From contig NZ_SZVP01000004.1 in the NCBI RefSeq assembly GCF_005885605.1, forward strand, positions 181,445 to 245,444: DNA of 64,000 nt. The letters run 5' to 3'. The DNA comes from Colwellia ponticola (GTDB lineage: Bacteria > Pseudomonadota > Gammaproteobacteria > Enterobacterales > Alteromonadaceae). This document shows, piece after piece, positions 49,428 through 57,142 of the stretch (positions are counted from its first letter, which is position 1; each line of letters opens with the position of its first letter). The notes below the pieces were generated by a model. The model made no database searches. It saw nothing but the letters and a program-made list of their open reading frames with translations, and had not been told where the DNA came from. A program made the translations under genes and the position numbers.

Positions 49428-49448
49428 TAAGGTTAATAACCTCGCTAT

Positions 49449-51113
49449 TTATTCAACCACTCGGTCTAAAGCGACTTGTACTTTGCAGTTATGCTCATTC
49501 AACAAAGCTAAAATATTCAGATTGAGTTGGTTGATTTCATCTAAATAAACATCAAAATCTGTGGTGTTAACGTAGGCTAAAATATCAAGTTCTAAACCAT
49601 AAATAGTGTATGCCTTAAAGTGAGTTCGTAAGGGGATTTTATCCAAACTCTCTGTCGCATCAAGCATTGCTCTAATTCCAGCAAGTAACGCATCTATATT
49701 TTCTTTTGGTGTATTAGGTACTAAAAATATTTTCGGTTTAAACGCTATTTTCTCACGCTCGGAATAGTTCTCTATATCCATATCTATAAATTTGGCATTG
49801 GCAACATAGATGACACTACGGTCTAAAGTACGAATACGCGTTGCCCGTAACCCAATTTCTTCTACCACACCTAAACTATTGCCAAAGCGACAAAAATTAC
49901 CTATACGAATAGGTGCTGAGGTGTATAGAGTAATAGCGCCAATAATGTTTTCTACAGTTTTCTGTGCGGCCAAAGCAATAGCTAAACCACCAATACCTAA
50001 GCCTGCTAGCAAGGTAGAAGCATTAAAGCCGAGGTTTTCTAACCAGTTCAATACTGCCACTGTGAAGGCAATAATTTTAATCACTGTTCCCGCAGGTCTA
50101 AGTAAATAAACCGCTAAAGGTTTATCCTGCGCGATAAATTTTTTTGCCAACAAGGTTTTCATTAAATCGATAAAGCTAAAGAAAATCCAACACCAAGCAA
50201 TAATCAATAAAGTACTGCCTTCTGCAACCGCTTTGAGCGCTACCGTAACATTGGCTTCTTCATGAAAGTTGCGAGCAAAAATAACAGTGATTAACAAGGC
50301 GAAAGGTTCTTTTATAAATGTTAACACCTCTTCAGATACTTTTTTATAAACCCGTTTTACGCTAAATGCTGCTACCCAAGTCAGTATTTTTGCAATAATA
50401 AAATACATCAACAACATCATGGTTAGATATATCCACTGCCAAAGCATGACGCCGAATAAGTCTACTGTGGGTGAATTTTTAGCTAAAAATTCCCCTAAAG
50501 GCGAATAAGAGTAGCGTTTAAACAAGCGTGGGATTTTTTCTACCGTAGCGTTAGAGACTTTCCAGATTTGTACTTTATCTTCAGCGCGGGGGATGCGCTG
50601 TAATAATATATCAACTTGATTACCCCGGTATTCAACCTGAGCAATTAATTCTCTGTAAGGAGGTAGATTGTCATTTATTCGGCCTTCTTTTAAGGTACTA
50701 ATACTATTAAGATCAATCCAAACCGTACGGTTTAGTACCACGCCGAGTTGTCGAGCTAGCTCTTCTTGACCAACGTTCAGTGTTGCTGCAGATAAGTTAC
50801 GGTAATCTAAATAATGAGTCGCTAAGGCTAAATCACCTGCGCGCATAGCCTTTAAATAACCCGCTATGGTACTGCGAGGTTGACCCCGACCAAAATCATC
50901 ATGGGGGACATTACTCTCATCAAAATAAGCAGCTTCGGATAAACTTGCCTCCGCACTTTCTTGACTATCAATCATATTCTTAATCGATATGCCATCAGCA
51001 TTACTCGGTGGCTGACCAACAAAAGCGCCAGCGCTATTAACCACTAACGCTAAAAAAATCGTCAAGACGACAACAAAACGAGTAAAAAAAATAGCGGGTT
51101 GGCAGAGCGTCAT
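49449..51113 (-). CDS. MscS-family mechanosensitive channel with periplasmic domain
   Basis: About 554 residues. ATG at 51113 is chosen because AAGGAA precedes it and a signal peptide follows; a longer frame starts at 51152. After the signal an approximately 180-residue periplasmic domain (DFGRGQPRSTIAGYLKAMRAGDLALA) precedes several transmembrane helices. The pore signature STLLAGLGIGGLAIALAAQ, VENIIGAITLYTSAPIRIG and the beta domain (GVVEEIGLRATRIRTLDRSV) identify MscS. Likely a tension-gated channel of the inner membrane. Confidence 0.92.
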   Translation of the reverse strand: MTLCQPAIFFTRFVVVLTIFLALVVNSAGAFVGQPPSNADGISIKNMIDSQESAEASLSEAAYFDESNVPHDDFGRGQPRSTIAGYLKAMRAGDLALATHYLDYRNLSAATLNVGQEELARQLGVVLNRTVWIDLNSISTLKEGRINDNLPPYRELIAQVEYRGNQVDILLQRIPRAEDKVQIWKVSNATVEKIPRLFKRYSYSPLGEFLAKNSPTVDLFGVMLWQWIYLTMMLLMYFIIAKILTWVAAFSVKRVYKKVSEEVLTFIKEPFALLITVIFARNFHEEANVTVALKAVAEGSTLLIIAWCWIFFSFIDLMKTLLAKKFIAQDKPLAVYLLRPAGTVIKIIAFTVAVLNWLENLGFNASTLLAGLGIGGLAIALAAQKTVENIIGAITLYTSAPIRIGNFCRFGNSLGVVEEIGLRATRIRTLDRSVIYVANAKFIDMDIENYSEREKIAFKPKIFLVPNTPKENIDALLAGIRAMLDATESLDKIPLRTHFKAYTIYGLELDILAYVNTTDFDVYLDEINQLNLNILALLNEHNCKVQVALDRVVE

Positions 51114-51243
51114 TACGCTTTTTCCTTGCGAAAATATAAAATAACTGAACAAAGATAATAGCGTAAATAGTTTAGAGAGAATACTAGAGGACTGATAAAA
51201 AAGTCACCTAAGCGACTTTACTACCATGATAACTAAAAGTTTT

Positions 51244-51756
51244 TTATTTATCATTAGTTTTAATAATCAAAGTCTTAAAGGTTTCATTAAACCATTTATC
51301 TAGCATTTTTTTCTCGTAACCTAAAGGCTCGTTACGGTATTTCATATTATTACCCGACATGAAATTCATATCTTTTACCACTACGTCATCTGCTTGAATA
51401 GCTTTAGCGTTAGCATCAAGTAATTGATATGAAAAGTTCATTCTAGGTGAGTAAAGTTGCTTAATTATACGAATACGATTAATGCTAGCCGCATTAGTGT
51501 CACCTGCTAAGTCAACATCAGTCACTACTATTTTTAAGGTTTGCTCTGCCGGTAAAGTAGCAGCAAGTTTAGTAAAATGCTGTTCAAAGTCTTTAAAAGT
51601 ACGCTCTCTAAATTGCTTACGTCCCTCGTTACCTTCATCAATATCACGATAACTTTTATAATCGCTCCAAGTCACTTCGCTAGTTGCGGCAAAAGCATTG
51701 GGTATAAGTAAAAAGCTAGCCAATAACACCGCTACTGTTAATATAGGTTGTTTCAT
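51244..51756 (-). CDS. DUF3016 domain protein, periplasmic
   Basis: A 170-residue precursor with a signal peptide (cut after NAFA). The mature start EVTWSDYKSYRDIDEGNEGR, followed by VVTDVDLAGDTN and YPSPRM-like YSPRMNFSYQL, fits the DUF3016 family of marine gammaproteobacteria. Function unknown. It is on the same strand as the DUF4136 lipoprotein and the MscS gene. Confidence 0.82.
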   Translation of the reverse strand: MKQPILTVAVLLASFLLIPNAFAATSEVTWSDYKSYRDIDEGNEGRKQFRERTFKDFEQHFTKLAATLPAEQTLKIVVTDVDLAGDTNAASINRIRIIKQLYSPRMNFSYQLLDANAKAIQADDVVVKDMNFMSGNNMKYRNEPLGYEKKMLDKWFNETFKTLIIKTNDK

Positions 51757-51837
51757 TTGTCACCCCTTTAATTAAGTATTAATTTATTAAAGCAGAAAAT
51801 AAACGTCAAGAGTGTATATATTTAACCGCTATGTGTA

Positions 51838-52404
51838 TTAATTTGTCTCGTAAAATTGATTCATCACACGGCTGACAATTGCCGCTGCACGTTGCTCTTT
51901 TTGGCTTTTATTATCTTCAGAATGAACAAAACCTTGGACCGCGCCGCGCCAAACTTTTTTACCTGTACGTGCATCAGTAATGTAAATTAAAAAACTGCCT
52001 TTTTTCAATTCATTATTACTGGTTAAGCCAGGAGTTATGCCAAACTTTTCATTAATAGTTTGATCTGGTAAATCAGTCGCTAACGCAAGACCAAAACCAA
52101 CATAAAAAACCGACTTTTTAACTTCTGTTGTATGGTTAAAACCATGTGAAGTTAAATCAGCAATAATAGCGTCGGCATATAACTTATATACCGTTTGGGT
52201 TTGGTTAGCCTTTAGTGACGTTTCTTCGACATATTTAGGTGCTAAAGAAAACCGACTCCCCTGTGAGTACGAAATTGGAATATCGCGCACACTAGATATA
52301 GCTAATTGATTTTTATTCACCAAGGGCATTTGTGGTTCAGTAACACAGGCACTTATCAATAAACCACTTAACAAAGCGATGGCTACTCTGATACATTTCT
52401 TCAT
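51838..52404 (-). CDS. DUF4136 lipoprotein
   Basis: A 188-residue precursor with a lipobox (LISAC, Cys20). The central KLYADAIIADLTSHGFNHTT and VFYVGFGLALA segments and the end GKKVWRGAVQGFVHSEDN...RAAAIVSRVMNQF are typical of DUF4136 outer-envelope lipoproteins. Role unknown. It lies 82 bases upstream of the DUF3016 gene on the same strand. Confidence 0.8.
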   Translation of the reverse strand: MKKCIRVAIALLSGLLISACVTEPQMPLVNKNQLAISSVRDIPISYSQGSRFSLAPKYVEETSLKANQTQTVYKLYADAIIADLTSHGFNHTTEVKKSVFYVGFGLALATDLPDQTINEKFGITPGLTSNNELKKGSFLIYITDARTGKKVWRGAVQGFVHSEDNKSQKEQRAAAIVSRVMNQFYETN

Positions 52405-52794
52405 GATTCAATCCTAGAAATAGGTATAAACATAACAATACTGACTTAATTTTACGTTTAAGTATATAAACAGCTGTGATTTAAAGTCGTTATAAATTAA
52501 GCCAATGCGTGAAAGTAGTTAAGTAAAACAACATTTATGGTAATGTTTACAAAAAATAACACTTTGATTATTAAGCATTATTTGACTTGTTGATTACTTG
52601 ACTTTAACATTGCAAAACTAAGAAATCACCATTGACTTAAGTTAAAGCAGTAAAGCGACTTAACCTTTATTTTTATTTTTATTTTTATTTTCTTAATTAT
52701 CATAAATTAAAGAAAAAGTTTCGGTTTTTAAATGTACAATGCGTGCAGAACCAAAATTTAAATAAAATCACATAAACTAAACAAGGATTTATCC
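52405..52794. other. Intergenic region upstream of the OmpA-like gene, with TTTATT repeats
   Basis: About 390 bases between divergent genes. TTTATT is repeated four times in tandem at 52666-52689. The OmpA promoter must lie downstream of this. No frame or RNA gene seen. Confidence 0.5.
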
Positions 52795-53868
52795 ATGAAA
52801 ATTTTTAAAATCACTCTGTTAGCTGCATTAATTAGCTCTCCATTAGCAGCAGAAGGTATTGATAAAACGTGGGAAGTAGGTGTATTTGGCGACTATATTA
52901 AGTCAGCAACAGGCAAGGATAATAAAGTAGATTGGCAACAAATTGAAGCCGGTAAAAGCATTGGTATTGATTTACAAAAGATTATTAGTGACCAATGGAG
53001 CGCTCGTATAGAGTTAGCCAGAACACGCTACGACGTAAACAACGGTAATGATAAAGATTACGGTACACGTTTTGGTATTGATGCTATTTATAACATTGGT
53101 GATACTGGCCTATACACTTTTGCAGGTGTTAGACGTTTCCTTAATGTACAAAATTACAATGCTGTTAACCTTGGCGCTGGTTATAACTTTGCAATGAGCG
53201 AACGTTTTTCTTTATACAGTGAAGCAGTCGTTTATCGTGACGTTAACAATGGCTACACCGATCAAGCAATTAAAATTGGTGTAAAATACGCTTTTGGTGA
53301 CGTAAAAAATGCCCCTATCATGAAAAAAGAAGCACCTCAAAAAGTTGCACCTGCAGCAGTGGTTGCAGCCCCTGTCGTTGTAGCAGCTGTTGAAGCTGAT
53401 AGTGACAATGATGGTGTTATTGATAAGTTAGATGCTTGTAATAATACGCCAGCCAACGTAAAAGTCGACTCAAAAGGCTGTACCTTATATTCAGAAAAGT
53501 CAGTAGAAATAAAGCTAAATATCGCTTTTGAAAATAACAGCTCCACCATTAAACCAGCCATGGTAGATGATATTCAACGTTTAGCTGATTTCATGAAAGA
53601 ATACAAAGATACTAAAGTTGTTATTGAAGGACATAGCTCAGCTATTGGTACTGAAAAGTATAACTTAATGCTTTCACAAAAACGTGCCGATAAAATTAAA
53701 GAAGTATTAACAGATACCTTTAACATTGATGCTGAGCGTTTATCTGCTAAAGGTTTCGGTGAAACACAATTATTGTCTAAAGGCACCGCTAGCGCTGACA
53801 ACACGTTAAACCGTAGAGTAGTTGCTAAAATAGAAACCACTGTTTCAGAAGCAATTAAAACAAACTAG
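52795..53868 (+). CDS. OmpA-family outer membrane protein
   Basis: A 357-residue precursor with a signal peptide (cut after LAAEG region). An eight-stranded-type barrel (residues about 24-170) is followed by an Ala/Val/Pro linker, a calcium-binding thrombospondin type 3-like segment (DSDNDGVIDKLDACNNTP), and an OmpA-like peptidoglycan-binding domain (about 235-345) with IEGHSSAIGTEKYNLMLSQ and RLSAKGFGE. It should tie the outer membrane to peptidoglycan. Strong ribosome site AAGGA before ATG and its own terminator. Confidence 0.93.
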   Translation: MKIFKITLLAALISSPLAAEGIDKTWEVGVFGDYIKSATGKDNKVDWQQIEAGKSIGIDLQKIISDQWSARIELARTRYDVNNGNDKDYGTRFGIDAIYNIGDTGLYTFAGVRRFLNVQNYNAVNLGAGYNFAMSERFSLYSEAVVYRDVNNGYTDQAIKIGVKYAFGDVKNAPIMKKEAPQKVAPAAVVAAPVVVAAVEADSDNDGVIDKLDACNNTPANVKVDSKGCTLYSEKSVEIKLNIAFENNSSTIKPAMVDDIQRLADFMKEYKDTKVVIEGHSSAIGTEKYNLMLSQKRADKIKEVLTDTFNIDAERLSAKGFGETQLLSKGTASADNTLNRRVVAKIETTVSEAIKTN

Positions 53869-53920
53869 TAAGTTACCTATCTCTTAGATAGTTTTCATTA
53901 CAAACTCGTTAATTAGTTAG

Positions 53921-53949
53921 AGGGGAAGCAATTATTTGCTTCCCCTTTT
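53921..53949 (+). terminator. Terminator after the OmpA-like gene
   Basis: Perfect stem AGGGGAAGCA / TGCTTCCCCT with a 6-base loop and TTT following, 52 bases after the stop. Confidence 0.85.
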
Positions 53950-53976
53950 AACGACTCTCACTAGACAGGTATTTTA

Positions 53977-54672
53977 TTGAAACTAAGTAAAAGGCTACAA
54001 CAACTTGATAGAATGGTATTTTCATCCTATCAAAATATTTGGGATTGCTGTTGTGATCATGGCTTGTTAGGCATGTCCTTACTTTCTCGCCAAGCTGCCC
54101 CACATATTCATTTCGTTGATATTGTTGCTGATCTTATGCAGACACTAGAAGAGAAGTTACAGCAATATTTTTCAAACTCACCTACAGCTTGGACAACTCA
54201 TTGTATTGATGTACAGAATATACCGCTAGCGCAACAAGCCAAAGAAAAACACTTAGTGATTATTGCAGGCATTGGTGGTGATTTAATGACTAAGCTCATT
54301 GAAGGTATTTATCACAACAACCCTACGATCGATATCGATTTTTTACTGTGTCCAGTACACCATCAGTTTAGCTTAAGACAGCAACTCATCGCACTAGACT
54401 TCAGTTTGAAAAATGAAGTATTAATAACAGAGAACAAACGATTTTATGAAATACTACTGGTATCTTCTAACCCAAATGATGGCAGTAAAATAAGCCCTAT
54501 TGGCGATAAAATTTGGCAAGCAGGTTCAGCTGAACAAGCAATGGTTATAAAACACTATTTAGGTAAAACACTTAATCATTATCAACGTATTCAATTAAGC
54601 CATCGTGTTAACGTACAAGATATTATTGATGCTTATCAAACAAAACAAATACAACAGCATGCCTTAATTTAA
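53977..54672 (+). CDS. trmK: tRNA (adenine(22)-N1)-methyltransferase TrmK
   Basis: A 231-residue SAM-dependent methyltransferase that modifies A22 of tRNA. The N-terminal KLSKRLQQLDRMV and IWDCCCDHGLLGMSLLS (motif I) are family hallmarks; HFVDIVADLM and IIAGIGGDLMTKLIEG follow. The start is TTG at 53977 (ACAGGT nearby), just after the OmpA terminator. C-terminal helices match TrmK. Single gene. Confidence 0.85.
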   Translation: MKLSKRLQQLDRMVFSSYQNIWDCCCDHGLLGMSLLSRQAAPHIHFVDIVADLMQTLEEKLQQYFSNSPTAWTTHCIDVQNIPLAQQAKEKHLVIIAGIGGDLMTKLIEGIYHNNPTIDIDFLLCPVHHQFSLRQQLIALDFSLKNEVLITENKRFYEILLVSSNPNDGSKISPIGDKIWQAGSAEQAMVIKHYLGKTLNHYQRIQLSHRVNVQDIIDAYQTKQIQQHALI

Positions 54673-54704
54673 GGAGACGTATCTAAATAAGCGACTTACT
54701 TTGT

Positions 54705-54741
54705 GTGTTCAAACTTTTGTGTTCAAACTTTTGTGTTCAAA
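54705..54741. repeat. 14-bp tandem repeat
   Basis: GTGTTCAAACTTTT occurs twice in tandem and then as a partial third copy (GTGTTCAAA). Marks the left edge of the accessory region. Confidence 0.75.
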
Positions 54742-54794
54742 AAAACATATCAATATTCCTCCCCCCTTAAAACAACCTAATTTTGCACAAAGTG

Positions 54795-54956
54795 ATACCA
54801 ATTTCATTAATTAGGTGGTCTATTTTATACGCAGGAGAAACAACCAAATACAAGGCATTTATTTTAATAACTAGTTGTTCTACTTATAAAATAAATAACG
54901 CAGCAGTTGGTTGTTTTAACCAGTAGAAATGATCACATAGTTAGTGAGATTGCTAT
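54795..54956. repeat. 162-bp imperfect palindromic element (MITE-like)
   Basis: The left arm (ATACCAATTTCATTAATTAG, then AAACAACCAAATACAAGGCA and TTTATTTTA) pairs with the right arm read on the other strand (ATAGCAATCTCACTAACTAT, AAACAACCAACTGCTGCGTT, TTTATTTTA). The ends resemble those at 865 but the interior differs, so it is a second family. No coding content. The bases around it (54673-55090) hold no gene I can support. Confidence 0.55.
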
Positions 54957-55099
54957 GATGCTCATCTATTGTAGGCGTTACTAAAGATCCCCTGTCCTGC
55001 GTCAAATAATTAGACTCATCATCATGCTAAATTGGGCTGTTAGCTACTTACCTGTAACGTGTAAAGTTGACCAATAAGCACCAAAGGAAACTTAGCATA

Positions 55100-55371
55100 T
55101 GAGCAAAAAACCCGATTGTGTTACGGCAATGAAAAACCTCATTACCGAAGTCCGCAATGACTTTCCTTTTACGGTACCAGAAGCAAATATTTGTGGTATT
55201 TCTTGTGTTGGTTGTCCGAAGAAATGATTAGAAATTGTCGATACAGAGCTGTGTGACTGGGAGTCAAAGCTTAGTAATGAGGTTATTCCCACGTTTGGTG
55301 AGATATCGCGTTTAGGTAAACTTTGTAAAAATGTGAGGCGAGGCTTAAAACGCAATGGCTTAGTGCACTAA
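55100..55371 (+). pseudogene. Small CX3CX2C protein gene with frameshift and in-frame TGA
   Basis: ATG at 55100 has a good ribosome site (AAAGGAAA), but after three codons a run of five A puts it out of frame; one more A would give MSKKPDCVTAMKNLITEV. The correct frame then runs PFTVPEANICGISCVGCPKK, hits TGA at 55225-55227, and continues in the same frame LEIVDTELCDWESKL...LGKLCKNVRRGLKRNGLVH to TAA at 55369. The 3' part is clearly coding in character. I infer two inactivating changes in a conserved small Cys-motif protein of unknown function. A translatable shorter form could start at ATG 55129. Confidence 0.6.
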
Positions 55372-55575
55372 ATCGTGCAGTAAGTAGTACAGTAAACGCG
55401 CCCTTCCCCATTGTTAATTCAGTTAAACTGCATCACCTTATGCTGGCATTTTGGTAACGAAAATATGCCAACTAGGTATCATTTAAACGCTATCATCTGT
55501 TAGCGAAAAAATATTAATGAAAACTCTTTTCTACGCTTTCTGGAGACAAGTCCGCTATAGCAAATTGATACCTGC

Positions 55576-56052
55576 TTAACTTAGCGGCCTATTACTAGCT
55601 AATTGTAACGTCGGCATTATAACTCGAGGCATTTGCATCCTTTCACATTGCGCGCTCACAAGTTCACGCCAATATGGCCATACATGGAAGCTAGCATTTT
55701 TCAACGCAAATTCATTTAAGCAGTCATCATCTAAATCGTTTTCTATAAGATATTCAACAACAAACTCAGCTTCAATAACTGCTTTTTGCTCTTCTTCAGC
55801 CTCTATTATTTCAGCCCATCGTATGCCAAATTCAACATGAACGCGAAATATTCTTTCGCTTTCAACATTAGGACCATCAATCACCATAACAGATGATTTT
55901 GAAACCAAATGTTTGCTTTGCTGAGTTAAGCTATCGAAATTTTCAAAATATTTTGGCTCAAAATTTTCTGAAGTATTTGCCAGTAAATTTTTTACATAAA
56001 TATCTCTTATTTTTAGATTATCCATAGCCTCTTTTAGCTTTTTCGGGCTCAT
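55576..56052 (-). CDS. SecB-like chaperone of a toxin-antitoxin-chaperone system
   Basis: A 158-residue acidic protein. VHVEFGIRWAEI, then a beta strand and helix, and the closing FALKNASFHVWPYWRELVSA with QCERMQMPRVIMPTLQL are typical of the SecB-like chaperones that protect antitoxins (as Rv1957 does in Mycobacterium tuberculosis). It overlaps the antitoxin gene by 4 bases (ATGA), so it is translationally coupled. In such systems the chaperone folds and stabilises the antitoxin. Third gene of the operon. Confidence 0.75.
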   Translation of the reverse strand: MSPKKLKEAMDNLKIRDIYVKNLLANTSENFEPKYFENFDSLTQQSKHLVSKSSVMVIDGPNVESERIFRVHVEFGIRWAEIIEAEEEQKAVIEAEFVVEYLIENDLDDDCLNEFALKNASFHVWPYWRELVSAQCERMQMPRVIMPTLQLASNRPLS

Positions 56053-56591
56053 GCATATTTCCTTTCTTGCTCATGCATAGCTGGCAACGGGGTCACTTTT
56101 CTTAAGTGTTTACCTTTGTTATTGCAGGCTAATACTATGTTGGGTGTTGTTTTCCAAAGATTATTTTTACTTAGTGTTACGCCGGCTTTAGTCGCTAGTG
56201 AAATAAGCACTTGTGGCATGTCTTTAGCTAATCTAAGTAGCTTATCCATTGATTCTGACTGGGCTACATCATTGCTTTCATATTTTGAGAAAGCGACAGG
56301 GCCGCCGCCAAACATTCTTGCTGCTTCACTTTGGTTTATTCCCCATTGATCTCTTAATTCACGTACTTTATCGCCACACAATAAACCATCCGCTACTTTT
56401 TTAACGGCAATGTGTGCGCGTTTGTTTTTACGTGATATAGCTGCATTAGCTTGCTCGGTGCCACATAAATCACATTCGCTGAAAAACAAAGGTGTGGTTA
56501 TTTCTTTACCTTTATATAGCATGGTTTCATGCTCAACCTGCTCGTGCAGAGTGCCTTCTTCACATAAAGGGCATTGATTTATATTTTTCAT
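56049..56591 (-). CDS. MqsA-like antitoxin with C-terminal chaperone-addiction extension
   Basis: A 180-residue protein. An N-terminal zinc-binding domain has CPLC (7, 10) and CDLC (40, 43). A helix-turn-helix of MqsA type follows (WGINQSEAARMFGGGPVAFSKYE, 83-105), and FGGG is an MqsA hallmark. MqsA ends near residue 130; here about 50 more residues follow (NLWKTTPNIVLACNNKGKHL...), in the position of the chaperone-addiction tail known from TAC antitoxins. It binds the toxin and its own promoter. It begins 2 bases after the toxin gene. Confidence 0.82.
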   Translation of the reverse strand: MKNINQCPLCEEGTLHEQVEHETMLYKGKEITTPLFFSECDLCGTEQANAAISRKNKRAHIAVKKVADGLLCGDKVRELRDQWGINQSEAARMFGGGPVAFSKYESNDVAQSESMDKLLRLAKDMPQVLISLATKAGVTLSKNNLWKTTPNIVLACNNKGKHLRKVTPLPAMHEQERKYA

Positions 56592-56593
56592 AA

Positions 56594-57034
56594 TTACTCC
56601 TGCTCATCAGATGTATGACAAGATACAATTAAAATTAACTTGCCAGTTTTACCTATAGCGAATTTGATATACCACTTGGTTTCAAGATAATCATGCATGG
56701 TTTCATACCATTTATTCTCTATAACAGAATATGCATCACATGCTGACCATGTACTACCTTTACCATGTTCGCACCATTGAGAATTTAAATACTTCCCACT
56801 GTTCAAAGCCATCTTTAATAATTTAAGTACACCATCATCAATATCTAAATCATATTTTTGAATATGACGACTGGCCTTTCTAGTAACAACGTTAATAGAG
56901 TCTGCACCAAGCTCAGTCAGTATCTTCATAACAGACTCTTTACTATACAAAGGTCCATTACTTATCTTTAAATTACCATCACTATTTTGTGGTGGACTAC
57001 CTGAGTATAGGCTTAAGTTCAAATTACTTACCAT
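56594..57034 (-). CDS. MqsR-like toxin (mRNA interferase)
   Basis: A 146-residue protein. YSKESVMKILTELGADS, VTRKASRHIQKYDLDIDDGV, YETMHDYLETKWYIKFAIG and LILIVSCHTS follow the MqsR pattern (E. coli: LVNAGQVRTTRSALLNADELGLD, VYLKITV, LIVSFKEK). The N terminus is about 30 residues longer than MqsR of E. coli, and the C-terminal part has HTS instead of FK. MqsR cleaves mRNA at GCU-type sites; specificity here is unknown. First gene of the operon; AGAGGA precedes the ATG. Confidence 0.75.
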   Translation of the reverse strand: MVSNLNLSLYSGSPPQNSDGNLKISNGPLYSKESVMKILTELGADSINVVTRKASRHIQKYDLDIDDGVLKLLKMALNSGKYLNSQWCEHGKGSTWSACDAYSVIENKWYETMHDYLETKWYIKFAIGKTGKLILIVSCHTSDEQE

Positions 57035-57044
57035 AATGGTAAGT
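57026..57044. promoter_or_regulatory. Palindrome over the toxin start codon
   Basis: ACTTACCAT-A-ATGGTAAGT, a perfect 9-1-9 inverted repeat that contains the toxin ATG. It may be a second operator for the antitoxin or an mRNA hairpin that limits toxin translation. Confidence 0.55.
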
Positions 57045-57061
57045 CCTCTTTTTTATTGTGC

Positions 57062-57109
57062 ATATTACGCTCAATCATATTTTTGTCAATATTATTATTG
57101 ACAAAAATA
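57062..57109 (-). promoter_or_regulatory. Promoter and operator of the toxin-antitoxin-chaperone operon
   Basis: On the minus strand TTGACA (-35, 57084-57089) and TAATAT (-10, 57062-57067) are 16 bases apart. A perfect 14-bp inverted repeat (57078-57091 and 57096-57109) covers the -35 box, where the antitoxin should bind to repress its own operon. Confidence 0.65.
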
Positions 57110-57142
57110 GTAGTGATAATAGTTGTAACTGTCACTTAGCTA

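Noticed and set aside
55225..55227. Selenocysteine at the in-frame TGA
   Set aside because: No SECIS-like hairpin is evident right after the codon, and a second lesion in the A run argues for a pseudogene.
55092..55355. An 87-codon open frame on the minus strand
   Set aside because: It is antisense to the damaged CX3CX2C gene, whose plus-strand reading has a ribosome site and protein-like composition; the minus frame does not resemble any family.
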